A stretch of 64,000 nt of DNA from Pseudomonas tremae (lineage in GTDB: Bacteria > Pseudomonadota > Gammaproteobacteria > Pseudomonadales > Pseudomonadaceae), in the NCBI RefSeq assembly GCF_001401155.1, contig NZ_LJRO01000313.1, positions 62,001-126,000 of the forward strand. The letters run 5' to 3'. The notes under the pieces were generated by a model. The model was not told where the DNA came from. It ran no database searches and saw nothing but the letters and a program-made list of their open reading frames with translations. Below, one piece after another: positions 24,539-32,393 of the stretch (the first letter of the stretch is position 1; each line of letters opens with the position of its first letter). The position numbers and the translations under genes were made by a program.

Positions 24539-25888
24539 ATGACCACTCGTATCCTGACCGGTATCACGACCACCGGCACTCCCCATCTGGGCAACTACGC
24601 GGGCGCGATTCGCCCGGCTATCGTTGCCAGTCGCCAGAGTGATTTCGATTCGTTCTATTTCCTGGCCGATTACCACGCGCTGATCAAGTGCGATGACCCG
24701 TTGCGCATTCAGCGTTCGCGTCTGGAAATCGCAGCGACCTGGCTGGCAGCCGGTCTTGATGTTGATCGCGTGACCTTCTATCGCCAGTCGGACATTCCGG
24801 AAATTCCGGAACTGACCTGGCTGCTCACCTGTGTGGCGGCCAAGGGCCTGCTCAACCGCGCCCATGCTTACAAGGCCTCGGTAGACAAGAACGTGGAGGG
24901 CGGCGAAGACCCGGACGCGGGCATCACCATGGGCCTTTACAGCTATCCGGTGCTGATGGCGGCCGACATTCTGATGTTCAATGCGCATCAGGTTCCGGTG
25001 GGTCGCGACCAGATCCAGCATGTGGAAATGGCCCGTGACATCGGTCAGCGCTTCAACCACCTGTTCGGCAATGGCAAAGAGTTCTTCGTCATGCCCGAAG
25101 CGCTGATCGAGGAGAGCGTTGCCACGCTGCCGGGGCTGGACGGGCGCAAGATGTCCAAGAGCTACGACAACACCATTCCGTTGTTCAGCAGCGCCAAGGA
25201 GATGAAAAACGCTATCTCGCGCATCGTCACTGACTCGCGCGCGCCCGGCGAAGCGAAGGACCCGGACAACTCCCACCTGTTCACCCTGTATGAGGCGTTC
25301 TCGACGCCCGAGCAGTGCGCCGGGTTCCGTTCCGACCTGTTGCAGGGCCTGGGGTGGGGTGAGGCGAAGAATCGCCTGTTCACCCTGCTCGATGCGCAGT
25401 TGAGCGAAGCGCGTGAGAACTACTTGGGGCTGATCGAACGCCCGGCTGACCTCGAAGACATCCTGCTCGCCGGTGCCCAGAAAGCCCGTCGCGTTGCTAC
25501 CCCGTTCCTTGAGGAGTTGCGTGAGGCCGTTGGCCTGCGCTCGTTTCGTACCGTCGTGCAGAACGCCGACACCGGCAAGAAAAAAACCGCCAGGGGCGCT
25601 CGTTTCGTCAGCTTCCGTGAAGACGACGGCAGCTTCCGTTTTCGCCTGTTGGCGGCTGATGGCGAGCAGTTGCTGTTGTCGCGCAATTTCGCAGACGGCA
25701 AGGCTGCCGGCCTTGTCAGCAAGCAACTGCAGCAGGGAGCCGAGCTCGACCTGCGCAGTGAAAACGACCGTTTTACCCTGTGGCTGGATGGCGAATGTGT
25801 GGCCGATAGCCCGGTATTCGCCGATGCTGCTGCGCGTGACAACGCCATTCAGACCCTCAAGCTGGCACTCGCTCCTCAACAGGACTGA
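24539..25888 (+). CDS. trpS: Tryptophanyl-tRNA synthetase with C-terminal extension
   Basis: TrpRS charges tRNA-Trp. The class I core shows the HIGH-type motif TGTPHLGN (13-18 region) and KMSKS at 204-208. The 449-residue length exceeds the common bacterial size (about 330) by some 110 residues: from about residue 345 there is a separate segment (GARFVSFREDDGSFRFRLLA, LDLRSENDRFTLW) that resembles the small DUF1508/YegP-type domain and its beta hairpins. The ATG at 24539 was chosen over an upstream in-frame start at 24500 because it gives the conserved MTTRILTG. A strong terminator follows. Confidence 0.96.
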   Translation: MTTRILTGITTTGTPHLGNYAGAIRPAIVASRQSDFDSFYFLADYHALIKCDDPLRIQRSRLEIAATWLAAGLDVDRVTFYRQSDIPEIPELTWLLTCVAAKGLLNRAHAYKASVDKNVEGGEDPDAGITMGLYSYPVLMAADILMFNAHQVPVGRDQIQHVEMARDIGQRFNHLFGNGKEFFVMPEALIEESVATLPGLDGRKMSKSYDNTIPLFSSAKEMKNAISRIVTDSRAPGEAKDPDNSHLFTLYEAFSTPEQCAGFRSDLLQGLGWGEAKNRLFTLLDAQLSEARENYLGLIERPADLEDILLAGAQKARRVATPFLEELREAVGLRSFRTVVQNADTGKKKTARGARFVSFREDDGSFRFRLLAADGEQLLLSRNFADGKAAGLVSKQLQQGAELDLRSENDRFTLWLDGECVADSPVFADAAARDNAIQTLKLALAPQQD

Positions 25889-25901
25889 TTGCCAATCCCT
25901 G

Positions 25902-25931
25902 GGGTCGTCGCTACAGTGACGACCCGTTTTT
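25902..25931 (+). terminator. Terminator after trpS
   Basis: An 8-bp perfect stem GGGTCGTC / GACGACCC with an 8-base loop is followed by G and five T residues, 14 bases after the trpS stop. Confidence 0.85.
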
Positions 25932-25949
25932 GTTGCCCTGCTAACGAAT

Positions 25950-27044
25950 ATGACGCCCCTAGAACGATATCAAGCTGATCTGAAACGCCCGGACTTCTTC
26001 CATGATGCCGCGCAGGAAAACGCCGTGCGTCATCTGCAGCGCCTGTACGACGATCTGGTCGCCGCTCACGACAGCAAGCCTGGCCTGTTCGGCAAGCTGT
26101 TCGGCAAGAAAGAGCCGACTCTGGTCAAAGGCCTGTATTTCTGGGGTGGCGTGGGTCGCGGCAAGACGTATCTGGTTGATACGTTCTTCGAAGCGCTGCC
26201 ATTCAAGGAGAAGGTCCGTACCCACTTCCACCGTTTCATGAAGCGCGTACACGAAGAGATGAAGACCCTCAAGGGCGAGAAAAACCCGCTGACGATCATC
26301 GCCAGGCGTTTTTCCGACGAGGCGCGAGTCATCTGCTTTGACGAGTTCTTTGTCTCCGACATCACTGACGCCATGATTCTCGGCACGCTGATGGAAGAGC
26401 TGTTCAAAAATGGCGTGACGCTGGTGGCAACGTCCAACATCGTTCCCGATGGTCTGTACAAGGACGGCCTGCAACGTGCGCGTTTTCTGCCGGCCATTGC
26501 GCTGATCAAGCAGAACACCGATATCGTCAACGTCGACAGCGGTGTCGACTATCGTCTGCGTCACCTCGAGCAGGCCGAGCTGTTCCACTTCCCGCTCAAT
26601 GAGGCCGCGCAGGAAAGCATGCGCAAGAGCTTCAAGGCGCTGACGCCGGATTGCGCCGAGACCATCGAAAACGATGTGCTGATGATCGAAAATCGCGAGA
26701 TTCGCGCCCTGCGCACTTGTGACGACGTTGCGTGGTTCGATTTTCGCGAGCTGTGCGACGGCCCTCGTAGCCAGAACGATTACATCGAGCTGGGCAAGAT
26801 ATTCCACGCCGTGCTGCTCAGCGGTGTCGAGCAGATGGACGTTGCCACCGATGACATCGCCCGACGCTTCATCAACATGGTCGACGAGTTCTACGATCGC
26901 AACGTCAAGCTGATCATCTCGGCTGAAGTCGAGCTGAAGGACCTGTACACCGGCGGTCGATTGATGTTCGAGTTCCAGCGCACGCTCAGCCGTCTGCTGG
27001 AAATGCAGTCCCACGAGTTCCTCTCGCGGGCGCACAGGGCCTGA
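25950..27044 (+). CDS. zapE: ZapE, AFG1-family ATPase
   Basis: ZapE (AFG1/LACE1 family) is a cytoplasmic ATPase recruited to the division septum late in constriction and needed for normal Z-ring stability under stress in E. coli. The 364 residues contain Walker A GGVGRGKTYL (about 69-78), Walker B VICFDEFFV (about 128-136) and the family stretch TLVATSNIVPDGLYKDGLQR. It follows the trpS terminator, so it likely has its own promoter. It is not linked to the dcw cluster but works with FtsZ encoded at 51.7 kb. Confidence 0.94.
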   Translation: MTPLERYQADLKRPDFFHDAAQENAVRHLQRLYDDLVAAHDSKPGLFGKLFGKKEPTLVKGLYFWGGVGRGKTYLVDTFFEALPFKEKVRTHFHRFMKRVHEEMKTLKGEKNPLTIIARRFSDEARVICFDEFFVSDITDAMILGTLMEELFKNGVTLVATSNIVPDGLYKDGLQRARFLPAIALIKQNTDIVNVDSGVDYRLRHLEQAELFHFPLNEAAQESMRKSFKALTPDCAETIENDVLMIENREIRALRTCDDVAWFDFRELCDGPRSQNDYIELGKIFHAVLLSGVEQMDVATDDIARRFINMVDEFYDRNVKLIISAEVELKDLYTGGRLMFEFQRTLSRLLEMQSHEFLSRAHRA

Positions 27045-27047
27045 ATC

Positions 27048-27074
27048 GCCTTAAGAGATCTGGCTAAGGCTTTT
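27048..27074 (+). terminator. Terminator after zapE overlapping the end of the convergent regulator gene
   Basis: GCCTTA and TAAGGC flank an 11-base loop and are followed by four T residues on the plus strand. The descending arm overlaps the stop codon of the minus-strand regulator gene. Confidence 0.55.
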
Positions 27075-28083
27075 CGCTGACAGCGTTAAGCCTGGGGCTC
27101 TCGAACTGCTGCCGGTACTGATTGGGTGACAGCCCGGTGTGCTGGCGGAACAGGCGCGCGAAGAAGCTGGCGTCGTCATAGCCCACCTCATAGCTGATGG
27201 TCTTGATGCTCTTTCGAGTGCCTGACAACAACCCTTTTGCCGTTTCTATTCTCAGTCTTTGCAGGTAATGCAGCGGCTTGTCACCTGTTGCAGTCTGGAA
27301 GCGGCGCATGAAATTGCGAATGCTCATGCCGTGCTCGCGGGCCACGTCTTCAAAGCGGAACTTGTCGGCGAAGTGGTCTTCGAGCCAGTGCTGGATCTGC
27401 AGAATCACGACATCCTGATGCAGCTTCTGCCCGCCAAAGCCGATCCGGCCGGGCGAGTAGGTGCGGCGCACTTCATAAAGAATATCCCGGGCTACAGCCT
27501 GAGCGACGTTGGCACCGCAGAATCGCTCGATCAGGTAAATATACAGATCGCAGGCTGATGTGGTTCCGCCTGCGCAGTACACGTTGTCTGCGTCAGTCAG
27601 GTGTTTATCCTGATTGAGCAGCACGTTGGGGTAGCGCTCGGCGAATGCACTGAAGAAGCGCCAATAGGTCGTGGCTTCCTTGCCATCCAGCAGCCCGGCC
27701 TCGGCGAGCCAGTAGACCCCCGTGGCCTCGCCGCATATCACAGCACCATTGGCGTGCTGTTCGCGCAGCCAGGGCAGTACCTGCGGATAGCGCTGGCAAA
27801 GCGTGTCGAAGTCGTCCCAGAACGCCGGGATGACGATTATGTCGCTCTGGCAAAGCGCGCCGTCGACCGGCAGCGTTACGTCGCTGAAACTGTTGACGGG
27901 CTGGCCGTCCGGGCTGATCAGGCGCGTTTCAAAGGCGGGTATCAGGCCATGGCCCAATTGCTTGCTGTAGCGCAGGCTGGCCAGATGGAAGAAGTCCTTG
28001 GCCTGCATGACAGTCGACGCGAACATCTTGTCGGTGGTCAGGATGCTGACGCGGCGCAGAGGGGTGGCGTGTCGGATCGGCAT
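27064..28083 (-). CDS. GlxA-type AraC-family transcriptional regulator
   Basis: The 339-residue protein has an N-terminal DJ-1/PfpI (class I amidotransferase-like) domain (about 10-180) and a C-terminal AraC DNA-binding domain (about 225-325) with two helix-turn-helix units (FEDVAREHGMSIRNFMRRF; IKTISYEVGYDDASFFARLF) and the closing GLSPNQYRQQF. At the nucleophile elbow the usual Cys is replaced: the chain reads CGEATGVYWLAEAG where relatives have SVCTGAF-type sequence, so the domain probably senses a ligand rather than catalyses. I see no good ribosome site before the ATG. It stands between zapE and rplM; target genes are unknown. Confidence 0.88.
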   Translation of the reverse strand: MPIRHATPLRRVSILTTDKMFASTVMQAKDFFHLASLRYSKQLGHGLIPAFETRLISPDGQPVNSFSDVTLPVDGALCQSDIIVIPAFWDDFDTLCQRYPQVLPWLREQHANGAVICGEATGVYWLAEAGLLDGKEATTYWRFFSAFAERYPNVLLNQDKHLTDADNVYCAGGTTSACDLYIYLIERFCGANVAQAVARDILYEVRRTYSPGRIGFGGQKLHQDVVILQIQHWLEDHFADKFRFEDVAREHGMSIRNFMRRFQTATGDKPLHYLQRLRIETAKGLLSGTRKSIKTISYEVGYDDASFFARLFRQHTGLSPNQYRQQFESPRLNAVSEKP

Positions 28084-28269
28084 AATCGTTATTCTTATAT
28101 GGGTAAATGGTCAAGCAGCGGCTGGATCGTCTTATTTTTTGCCAGGCGTGTCCAGTGGCCTCACGGTGCGGCCCTTGCGGACCTGCGATGATGGCCTTGT
28201 GCTAATCCGGTGAATATCCGCCAATAACCACCTCGCGGGCAATAAACAGAGTGTGAACAAAAAATCCGG

Positions 28270-28297
28270 TTGAGGTTATTTTCGCAGTCTGTATAAT
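28270..28297 (+). promoter_or_regulatory. Upstream promoter of rplM-rpsI
   Basis: TTGAGG (28270-28275) and a perfect TATAAT (28292-28297) are 16 bp apart. It lies about 180 bases before rplM, so it would give a long 5' leader. The remaining part of the 394-base gap (28084-28269) shows no gene or repeat that I can recognise. Confidence 0.65.
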
Positions 28298-28407
28298 CCG
28301 CCAGCTCTTTGCAGTGGAAGTGATGCGCCGTCTGCCGAAGAATCTTGCCGTATAACGGACGCGCTGACCCGAGCCCCCGATAGCGTCTGTTTCCGGCTGC
28401 CTTTGAC

Positions 28408-28436
28408 TTGTCAAAGTACGCACTATTCAGTAAGAT
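28408..28436 (+). promoter_or_regulatory. Downstream promoter of rplM-rpsI
   Basis: TTGTCA (28408-28413) and TAAGAT (28431-28436) are 17 bp apart, 42 bases before the rplM ATG. Two tandem promoters would suit a growth-rate-controlled ribosomal operon. Confidence 0.5.
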
Positions 28437-28477
28437 CCGCCGTCTAATTTTCAGGGCGGCCCCTGAGGCTATAAAGA

Positions 28478-28906
28478 ATGAAAACTTTTACTGCTAAACC
28501 GGAAACAGTTAAGCGCGACTGGTTCGTCGTCGACGCTGCTGGTCAGACCCTGGGTCGTCTGGCCACCGAAATCGCGAGCCGTCTGCGTGGCAAGCACAAA
28601 CCGGAATACACTCCGCACGTTGACACCGGCGACTACATCGTCGTGATCAATGCCGAGCAGATCCGCGTTACTGGTGCCAAGACCACCGACAAGATCTACT
28701 ACTCACACTCCGGTTTTCCGGGCGGGATCAAGTCGATCAACTTCGAAAAGCTGATCGCCAAAGCTCCTGAGCGCGTGATCGAGACCGCGGTCAAAGGCAT
28801 GCTGCCTAAAAACCCGCTGGGTCGCGACATGTATCGTAAGCTGAAAGTCTATGCGGGCGCTGTACACCCTCATACTGCTCAGCAGCCCCAAGAACTGAAG
28901 TTTTAA
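28478..28906 (+). CDS. rplM: 50S ribosomal protein L13
   Basis: L13 is an early assembly protein of the large subunit that binds 23S rRNA. The 142-residue protein is full length, with the hallmark DAAGQTLGRLATEIASRLRGKHKPEYTP split across residues 19-46 and the signature block GMLPKNPLGRDMYRKLKVYAG near 103-123. In E. coli L13 represses its own operon through the mRNA leader; the long leader here could serve that role. It is 14 bases upstream of rpsI. Confidence 0.99.
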   Translation: MKTFTAKPETVKRDWFVVDAAGQTLGRLATEIASRLRGKHKPEYTPHVDTGDYIVVINAEQIRVTGAKTTDKIYYSHSGFPGGIKSINFEKLIAKAPERVIETAVKGMLPKNPLGRDMYRKLKVYAGAVHPHTAQQPQELKF

Positions 28907-28920
28907 CGGAATAGTTCATT

Positions 28921-29313
28921 ATGTCGGCGACTCAAAATTACGGCACTGGCCGTCGCAAGACCGCAACCGCTCGCGTTTTCCTGCGTCCGGGTACTGGTAA
29001 CATCTCGATCAACAACCGCTCCCTGGACAACTTCTTCGGCCGCGAAACTGCCCGCATGGTAGTTCGTCAGCCGCTGGAATTGACCGAGACCGTTGAAAAG
29101 TTCGACATCTACGTCACCGTTATCGGTGGCGGCGTAAGTGGTCAGGCTGGCGCAATCCGCCACGGTATCACTCGCGCTCTGATGCAGTACGACGAGACGC
29201 TGCGCGGTGCTCTGCGTAAAGCAGGCTTCGTGACTCGCGATGCTCGTGAAGTTGAACGTAAGAAAGTCGGTCTGCGTAAGGCGCGTAAGCGTCCGCAGTA
29301 CTCGAAGCGTTAA
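28921..29313 (+). CDS. rpsI: 30S ribosomal protein S9
   Basis: S9 sits in the head of the small subunit, with its C-terminal tail reaching the P-site tRNA. The 130 residues show [17 protein letters not shown] at the N-terminus, [15 protein letters not shown] in the middle and the strictly conserved basic end [11 protein letters not shown]. It is co-transcribed with rplM. A Rho-independent terminator follows directly; in most pseudomonads petABC comes next, but not here. Confidence 0.99.
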
Positions 29314-29336
29314 TTCGCTCTTCGTTCAAGAAAGAA

Positions 29337-29369
29337 CGTCCAGCCCTTCGCGGGGCTGGGCGTTTTTTT
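29337..29369 (+). terminator. Terminator after rpsI
   Basis: A 10-bp stem (CGTCCAGCCC / GGGCTGGGCG, one G-T wobble) with a 6-base TTCGCG loop is followed by seven T residues, 23 bases after the stop. Confidence 0.9.
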
Positions 29370-29592
29370 ATGGGTGTGGTTTTTACTGGTCAGGTATTTC
29401 CAAGGTGGGCGTTCAACGTGGATATTGCGATGTTTATGCGCCTGTCGACGAAGATTACAGAATTTACTTCGCTAAATGAGCTATCTTGTCGCCCGCGACG
29501 AACACCTGTCCTGTTGCGTTCATTATCGGAGGCGCCCATGAGGCGCGTTCGTTCGTCTGTCCGATAAATTTTAACAAGCGAGGAGGATCGCC

Positions 29593-30210
29593 ATGGGCGT
29601 GACCAACCGGTTGGCCTGTTACTCCGACCCCGCCGACCACTATTCCCATCGCGTGCGCATCGTGCTCGCGGAGAAAGGTGTCAGCGCCGAAATCATTGAG
29701 GTTGTTGCAGGTCGGCACCCGCCGCAGCTCATTGAAGTCAATCCGTACGGCAGCGTACCTACCCTGGTCGATCGTGACCTGGCGTTGTACGAGTCGACGG
29801 TGGTGATGGAATACCTGGATGAGCGTTATCCGCATCCACCCTTGTTGCCTGTCTATCCTGTCACTCGTGCCAACAGCCGTCTGCTGATCCATCGCATTCA
29901 GCGTGACTGGTGCGGTCTTGTCGATCTGATTCTCGACTCGCGCAGCAAAGAGCCGGCCCGTGTTCAGGCGCGCAAGGAGCTGCGTGAAAGTCTGGCGGGG
30001 GTTTCCCCGCTGTTTGCGGAAAAAGCTTTTTTCATGAGCGACGAGCTAAGTCTTGTTGACTGCTGTCTACTCCCCATACTCTGGCGTTTGCCGATTTTGG
30101 GTATTGAACTGCCGCGGCCTGCCAAGCCGTTGCTTGATTACATGGAGCGCCAATTTGCGCGTGAGGCTTTTCAGGCGAGTCTGTCTGCTGCCGAACGTGA
30201 AATGCGCTAA
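29593..30210 (+). CDS. sspA: Stringent starvation protein A
   Basis: SspA is a GST-fold protein without GST activity that binds RNA polymerase and modulates transcription in stationary phase and stress; in several pathogens it affects virulence. The 205 residues show an N-terminal thioredoxin-like domain (YSDPADHYSHRVRIVLAEKG; NPYGSVPTLVDRDLALYES) and an all-helical C-terminal domain. AGGAGG lies 7 bases before the ATG. It is 17 bases upstream of sspB. In P. aeruginosa it follows petABC; here it follows rpsI. Confidence 0.97.
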   Translation: MGVTNRLACYSDPADHYSHRVRIVLAEKGVSAEIIEVVAGRHPPQLIEVNPYGSVPTLVDRDLALYESTVVMEYLDERYPHPPLLPVYPVTRANSRLLIHRIQRDWCGLVDLILDSRSKEPARVQARKELRESLAGVSPLFAEKAFFMSDELSLVDCCLLPILWRLPILGIELPRPAKPLLDYMERQFAREAFQASLSAAEREMR

Positions 30211-30227
30211 GGCTTAAGGAGCCGTTA

Positions 30228-30638
30228 ATGAACTCCAGTCGCCCTTATCTTGTTCGCGCTCTCTATGAGTGGATCGTCGATAACGATTGCACCCCGCATG
30301 TGCTGGTCAATGCGGAGTATCCCGCCGTGCAGGTCCCGCAGGGGTTTGCCAATGATGGTCAGATTGTCCTGAACGTGTCGCCCAGTGCAGTGCGTCATCT
30401 GCACATGGATAACGAAGCTGTCAGCTTTGAAGGCCGCTTCGGCGGCGTGCCGCATACGCTTTTCGTGCCGGTTGCCGCCATTCTGGGTATTTATGCCCGG
30501 GAGAATGGGCAGGGCATGGTTTTCGATCTGGAGCCTTCCATGGAAGAGGCTGATGATGTCGAGATCGAAGACGATACGCCGCCAGACAGCGAGCCGCCGC
30601 GTCCAAGCGGCAGGCCGAGTCTGAAAGTGGTGAAATAA
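30228..30638 (+). CDS. sspB: ClpXP protease specificity-enhancing factor SspB
   Basis: SspB binds ssrA-tagged peptides and delivers them to ClpXP. The 136-residue protein has the folded substrate-binding part (about 1-108, with RPYLVRALYEWIVDNDCTPH and LFVPVAAILGIYARENG), an acidic flexible linker, and the short C-terminal ClpX-binding tail (RPSLKVVK). It is preceded by AAGGAG and followed at once by a strong bidirectional terminator. Confidence 0.97.
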   Translation: MNSSRPYLVRALYEWIVDNDCTPHVLVNAEYPAVQVPQGFANDGQIVLNVSPSAVRHLHMDNEAVSFEGRFGGVPHTLFVPVAAILGIYARENGQGMVFDLEPSMEEADDVEIEDDTPPDSEPPRPSGRPSLKVVK

Positions 30639-30666
30639 AAAAAGGCGATCCTCGGATCGCCTTTTT
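30639..30666. terminator. Bidirectional terminator between sspB and dolP
   Basis: A-tract, GGCGATC / GATCGCC stem with CTCG tetraloop, then T-tract. It serves the convergent sspB (plus) and dolP (minus) transcripts and begins right after the sspB stop. Confidence 0.92.
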
Positions 30667-30685
30667 CACGTCTGCCTTTTGAGCG

Positions 30686-31264
30686 TCAGTCGATGTACTC
30701 GAACAGTTTGACGATCTTTTGCACGCCGGAAACGCCCTGTACAAGGTTGGCGGCGCGATTGGCTTCATCCTGGGTCACCAGGCCCAGCAGGAATACGATA
30801 CCGTTCTCGGTCACCACTTTGATGCGTGAGCCGGGGATCGATGCATCGGCGATCATCTCGGCTTTGATCTTGGTGGTCAGCCAGGCATCGTTGTTACGTG
30901 CCAGCAAGGACGATGGCGCCATGACCTGAAGTTCGTTGTTGACCTTCTTGACGCGCTGGACCGAGCTGGCGGCCTGTTCGGCCATGGCCTTGAGGTCGGC
31001 TCGCGGTGTCTGGCCGGCGAGCAGCACGATGCCGTTGAAGCTGGTCACGACGATGTGCGAGCCTTCGGCCAGGTCCGGGTTGGCCTTGGAGATGTTGACT
31101 GCTGCTTTGGTTTCGATCAGTGAGTCATCGATCTTGCTGCCAAAGGTACGCGTGCCGCGATCGTCTTCGATCGGTTTGTCGCGTGAGGCCGTGATCACCG
31201 AACTGCATCCGGTGATGCTGAGGCACAGTGTCAGAACCAGTAGGCTGAGACGATTAGGGGTCAT
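30686..31264 (-). CDS. dolP: DolP (YraP), double BON-domain outer-membrane lipoprotein
   Basis: DolP is a lipoprotein that binds anionic phospholipid at the outer membrane, concentrates at division sites and supports BAM activity in E. coli. The 192-residue precursor has a lipobox LSITGC with the acylated Cys20, followed by two BON domains (about 45-110 and 120-185; VTSFNGIVLLAG and VVTENGIVFLLG mark the two repeats). Its start overlaps the gmhA stop by four bases (31261-31264). It is the last gene of lpoA-yraN-gmhA-dolP. Confidence 0.94.
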   Translation of the reverse strand: MTPNRLSLLVLTLCLSITGCSSVITASRDKPIEDDRGTRTFGSKIDDSLIETKAAVNISKANPDLAEGSHIVVTSFNGIVLLAGQTPRADLKAMAEQAASSVQRVKKVNNELQVMAPSSLLARNNDAWLTTKIKAEMIADASIPGSRIKVVTENGIVFLLGLVTQDEANRAANLVQGVSGVQKIVKLFEYID

Positions 31265-31854
31265 TCTTCACTCCCGAACAGTTGGCTGTCGATCAAATCG
31301 CAGAGGCAATGGATCGCCAGCAGATGGACTTCTTGTATACGTGCTGTGACGTTAGCCGGTACGCGTATTTCTACATCCTCGGGCAGCAGCAGCGAGGCCA
31401 TTCCGCCGCCGTCGCGTCCCGTCAATGCTACGACAATCATTTCACGATCATGTGCGGCCTGGATGGCCTGAATAATATTCGCCGAATTGCCGCTGGTGGA
31501 AATCGCCAGCAACACATCGCCCGGCTGACCCAGTGCGCGAATCTGTTTGGAGAAGATTTCGTTGTAGCTGTAATCGTTGGCGATCGAGGTGATCGTCGAG
31601 CTGTCGGTGGTCAGTGCGATGGCAGGCAGGCTGGGCCGTTCGCGCTCGAAGCGGTTGAGCAGTTCCGAGGAAAAATGCTGCGCATCGCCCGCCGAGCCGC
31701 CGTTGCCGCACGCGAGCATCTTGCCTTCATTGAGCAGGGCATTGACCATCACCTGGCTGGCTTGCTCGATAAAGGGTGCAAGGACTTCCATCGACTGTTG
31801 CTTGGTTTCGATGCTGGCCTGAAACAGCCGGCGAATTCGGGATTGCATGTCCAT
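31261..31854 (-). CDS. gmhA: SIS-domain phosphoheptose isomerase (GmhA-type, at the DiaA locus)
   Basis: By position this 197-residue SIS protein is the counterpart of E. coli DiaA (DnaA initiator-associating factor). By residues it looks like GmhA, which makes D-glycero-D-manno-heptose 7-phosphate for LPS core: the Glu and His of AQHFSSEL and the Gln-x7-His of IQEVHLLAIH that bind zinc in GmhA are present, whereas DiaA has Asn at the last position. Other motifs are GNGGSAGDA and ISTSGNSANI. The ATG at 31854 (MDMQSRIRRLFQ) gives the usual length; the open frame continues 36 codons upstream without support. A 167-base gap separates it from yraN. Confidence 0.88.
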   Translation of the reverse strand: MDMQSRIRRLFQASIETKQQSMEVLAPFIEQASQVMVNALLNEGKMLACGNGGSAGDAQHFSSELLNRFERERPSLPAIALTTDSSTITSIANDYSYNEIFSKQIRALGQPGDVLLAISTSGNSANIIQAIQAAHDREMIVVALTGRDGGGMASLLLPEDVEIRVPANVTARIQEVHLLAIHCLCDLIDSQLFGSEE

Positions 31855-32021
31855 CAATGTGACCTTATTAGAGCGTACGGCGGCGGGGCGGACGCGCCGG
31901 GCTCTCCCGGACGCTATCCGGCACACACGGTGTGCAGCCGGCAAAACAAATAGCGAAATCAATGAAGGTAAAAGCCTGGCACATGTCGTCAGCGCGCTCA
32001 GGCTGTCGTGCGTCGAGCATG

Positions 32022-32393
32022 TCAGCTGTCGAACGCGCTTTTGATCCAGTTCAACGGTGCAGCATTGCCAGGGTCGCCCTCAATGGCGATCACATCGAAA
32101 CGACAGGGATGGCTGGCCCAGCCTGGTGCATGTTGCAGAAAAAGCTGCGCGGCGATGACGAGTTTACCTTGCTTGCGAAAATCGACGCTTTCCGTCGCGC
32201 CGCCCCATCCGGAATGGCGGCGGTAGCGAACTTCCACGAATACTACTGTATCGCCATCAAGCATGACCAGATCAAGCTCGCCGCGTGTGCACAACCAGTT
32301 TTGTTCGATGAGGCGCAGACCCTGCTGTTGCAGATACTGCAGGGCGTAGGCTTCTGCCTCGCGCCCTGCTTGCTGGCGGGTGCCGCGTTGCAT
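32022..32393 (-). CDS. yraN: YraN, UPF0102 nuclease-like protein
   Basis: A small (123-residue) member of UPF0102 with the restriction-endonuclease-like core: QQAGREAEAYALQYLQQQG, then NWLCTRGELDLVMLDGDTVVFVEVRYR with the acidic Glu/Asp and Glu-x-Lys-like residues expected of such a fold (here EVR rather than EVK). Its function is not established, although the fold suggests DNA or RNA processing. The ATG overlaps the lpoA stop (ATGA), so it is translationally coupled to lpoA, as in many gammaproteobacteria. Confidence 0.9.
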   Translation of the reverse strand: MQRGTRQQAGREAEAYALQYLQQQGLRLIEQNWLCTRGELDLVMLDGDTVVFVEVRYRRHSGWGGATESVDFRKQGKLVIAAQLFLQHAPGWASHPCRFDVIAIEGDPGNAAPLNWIKSAFDS

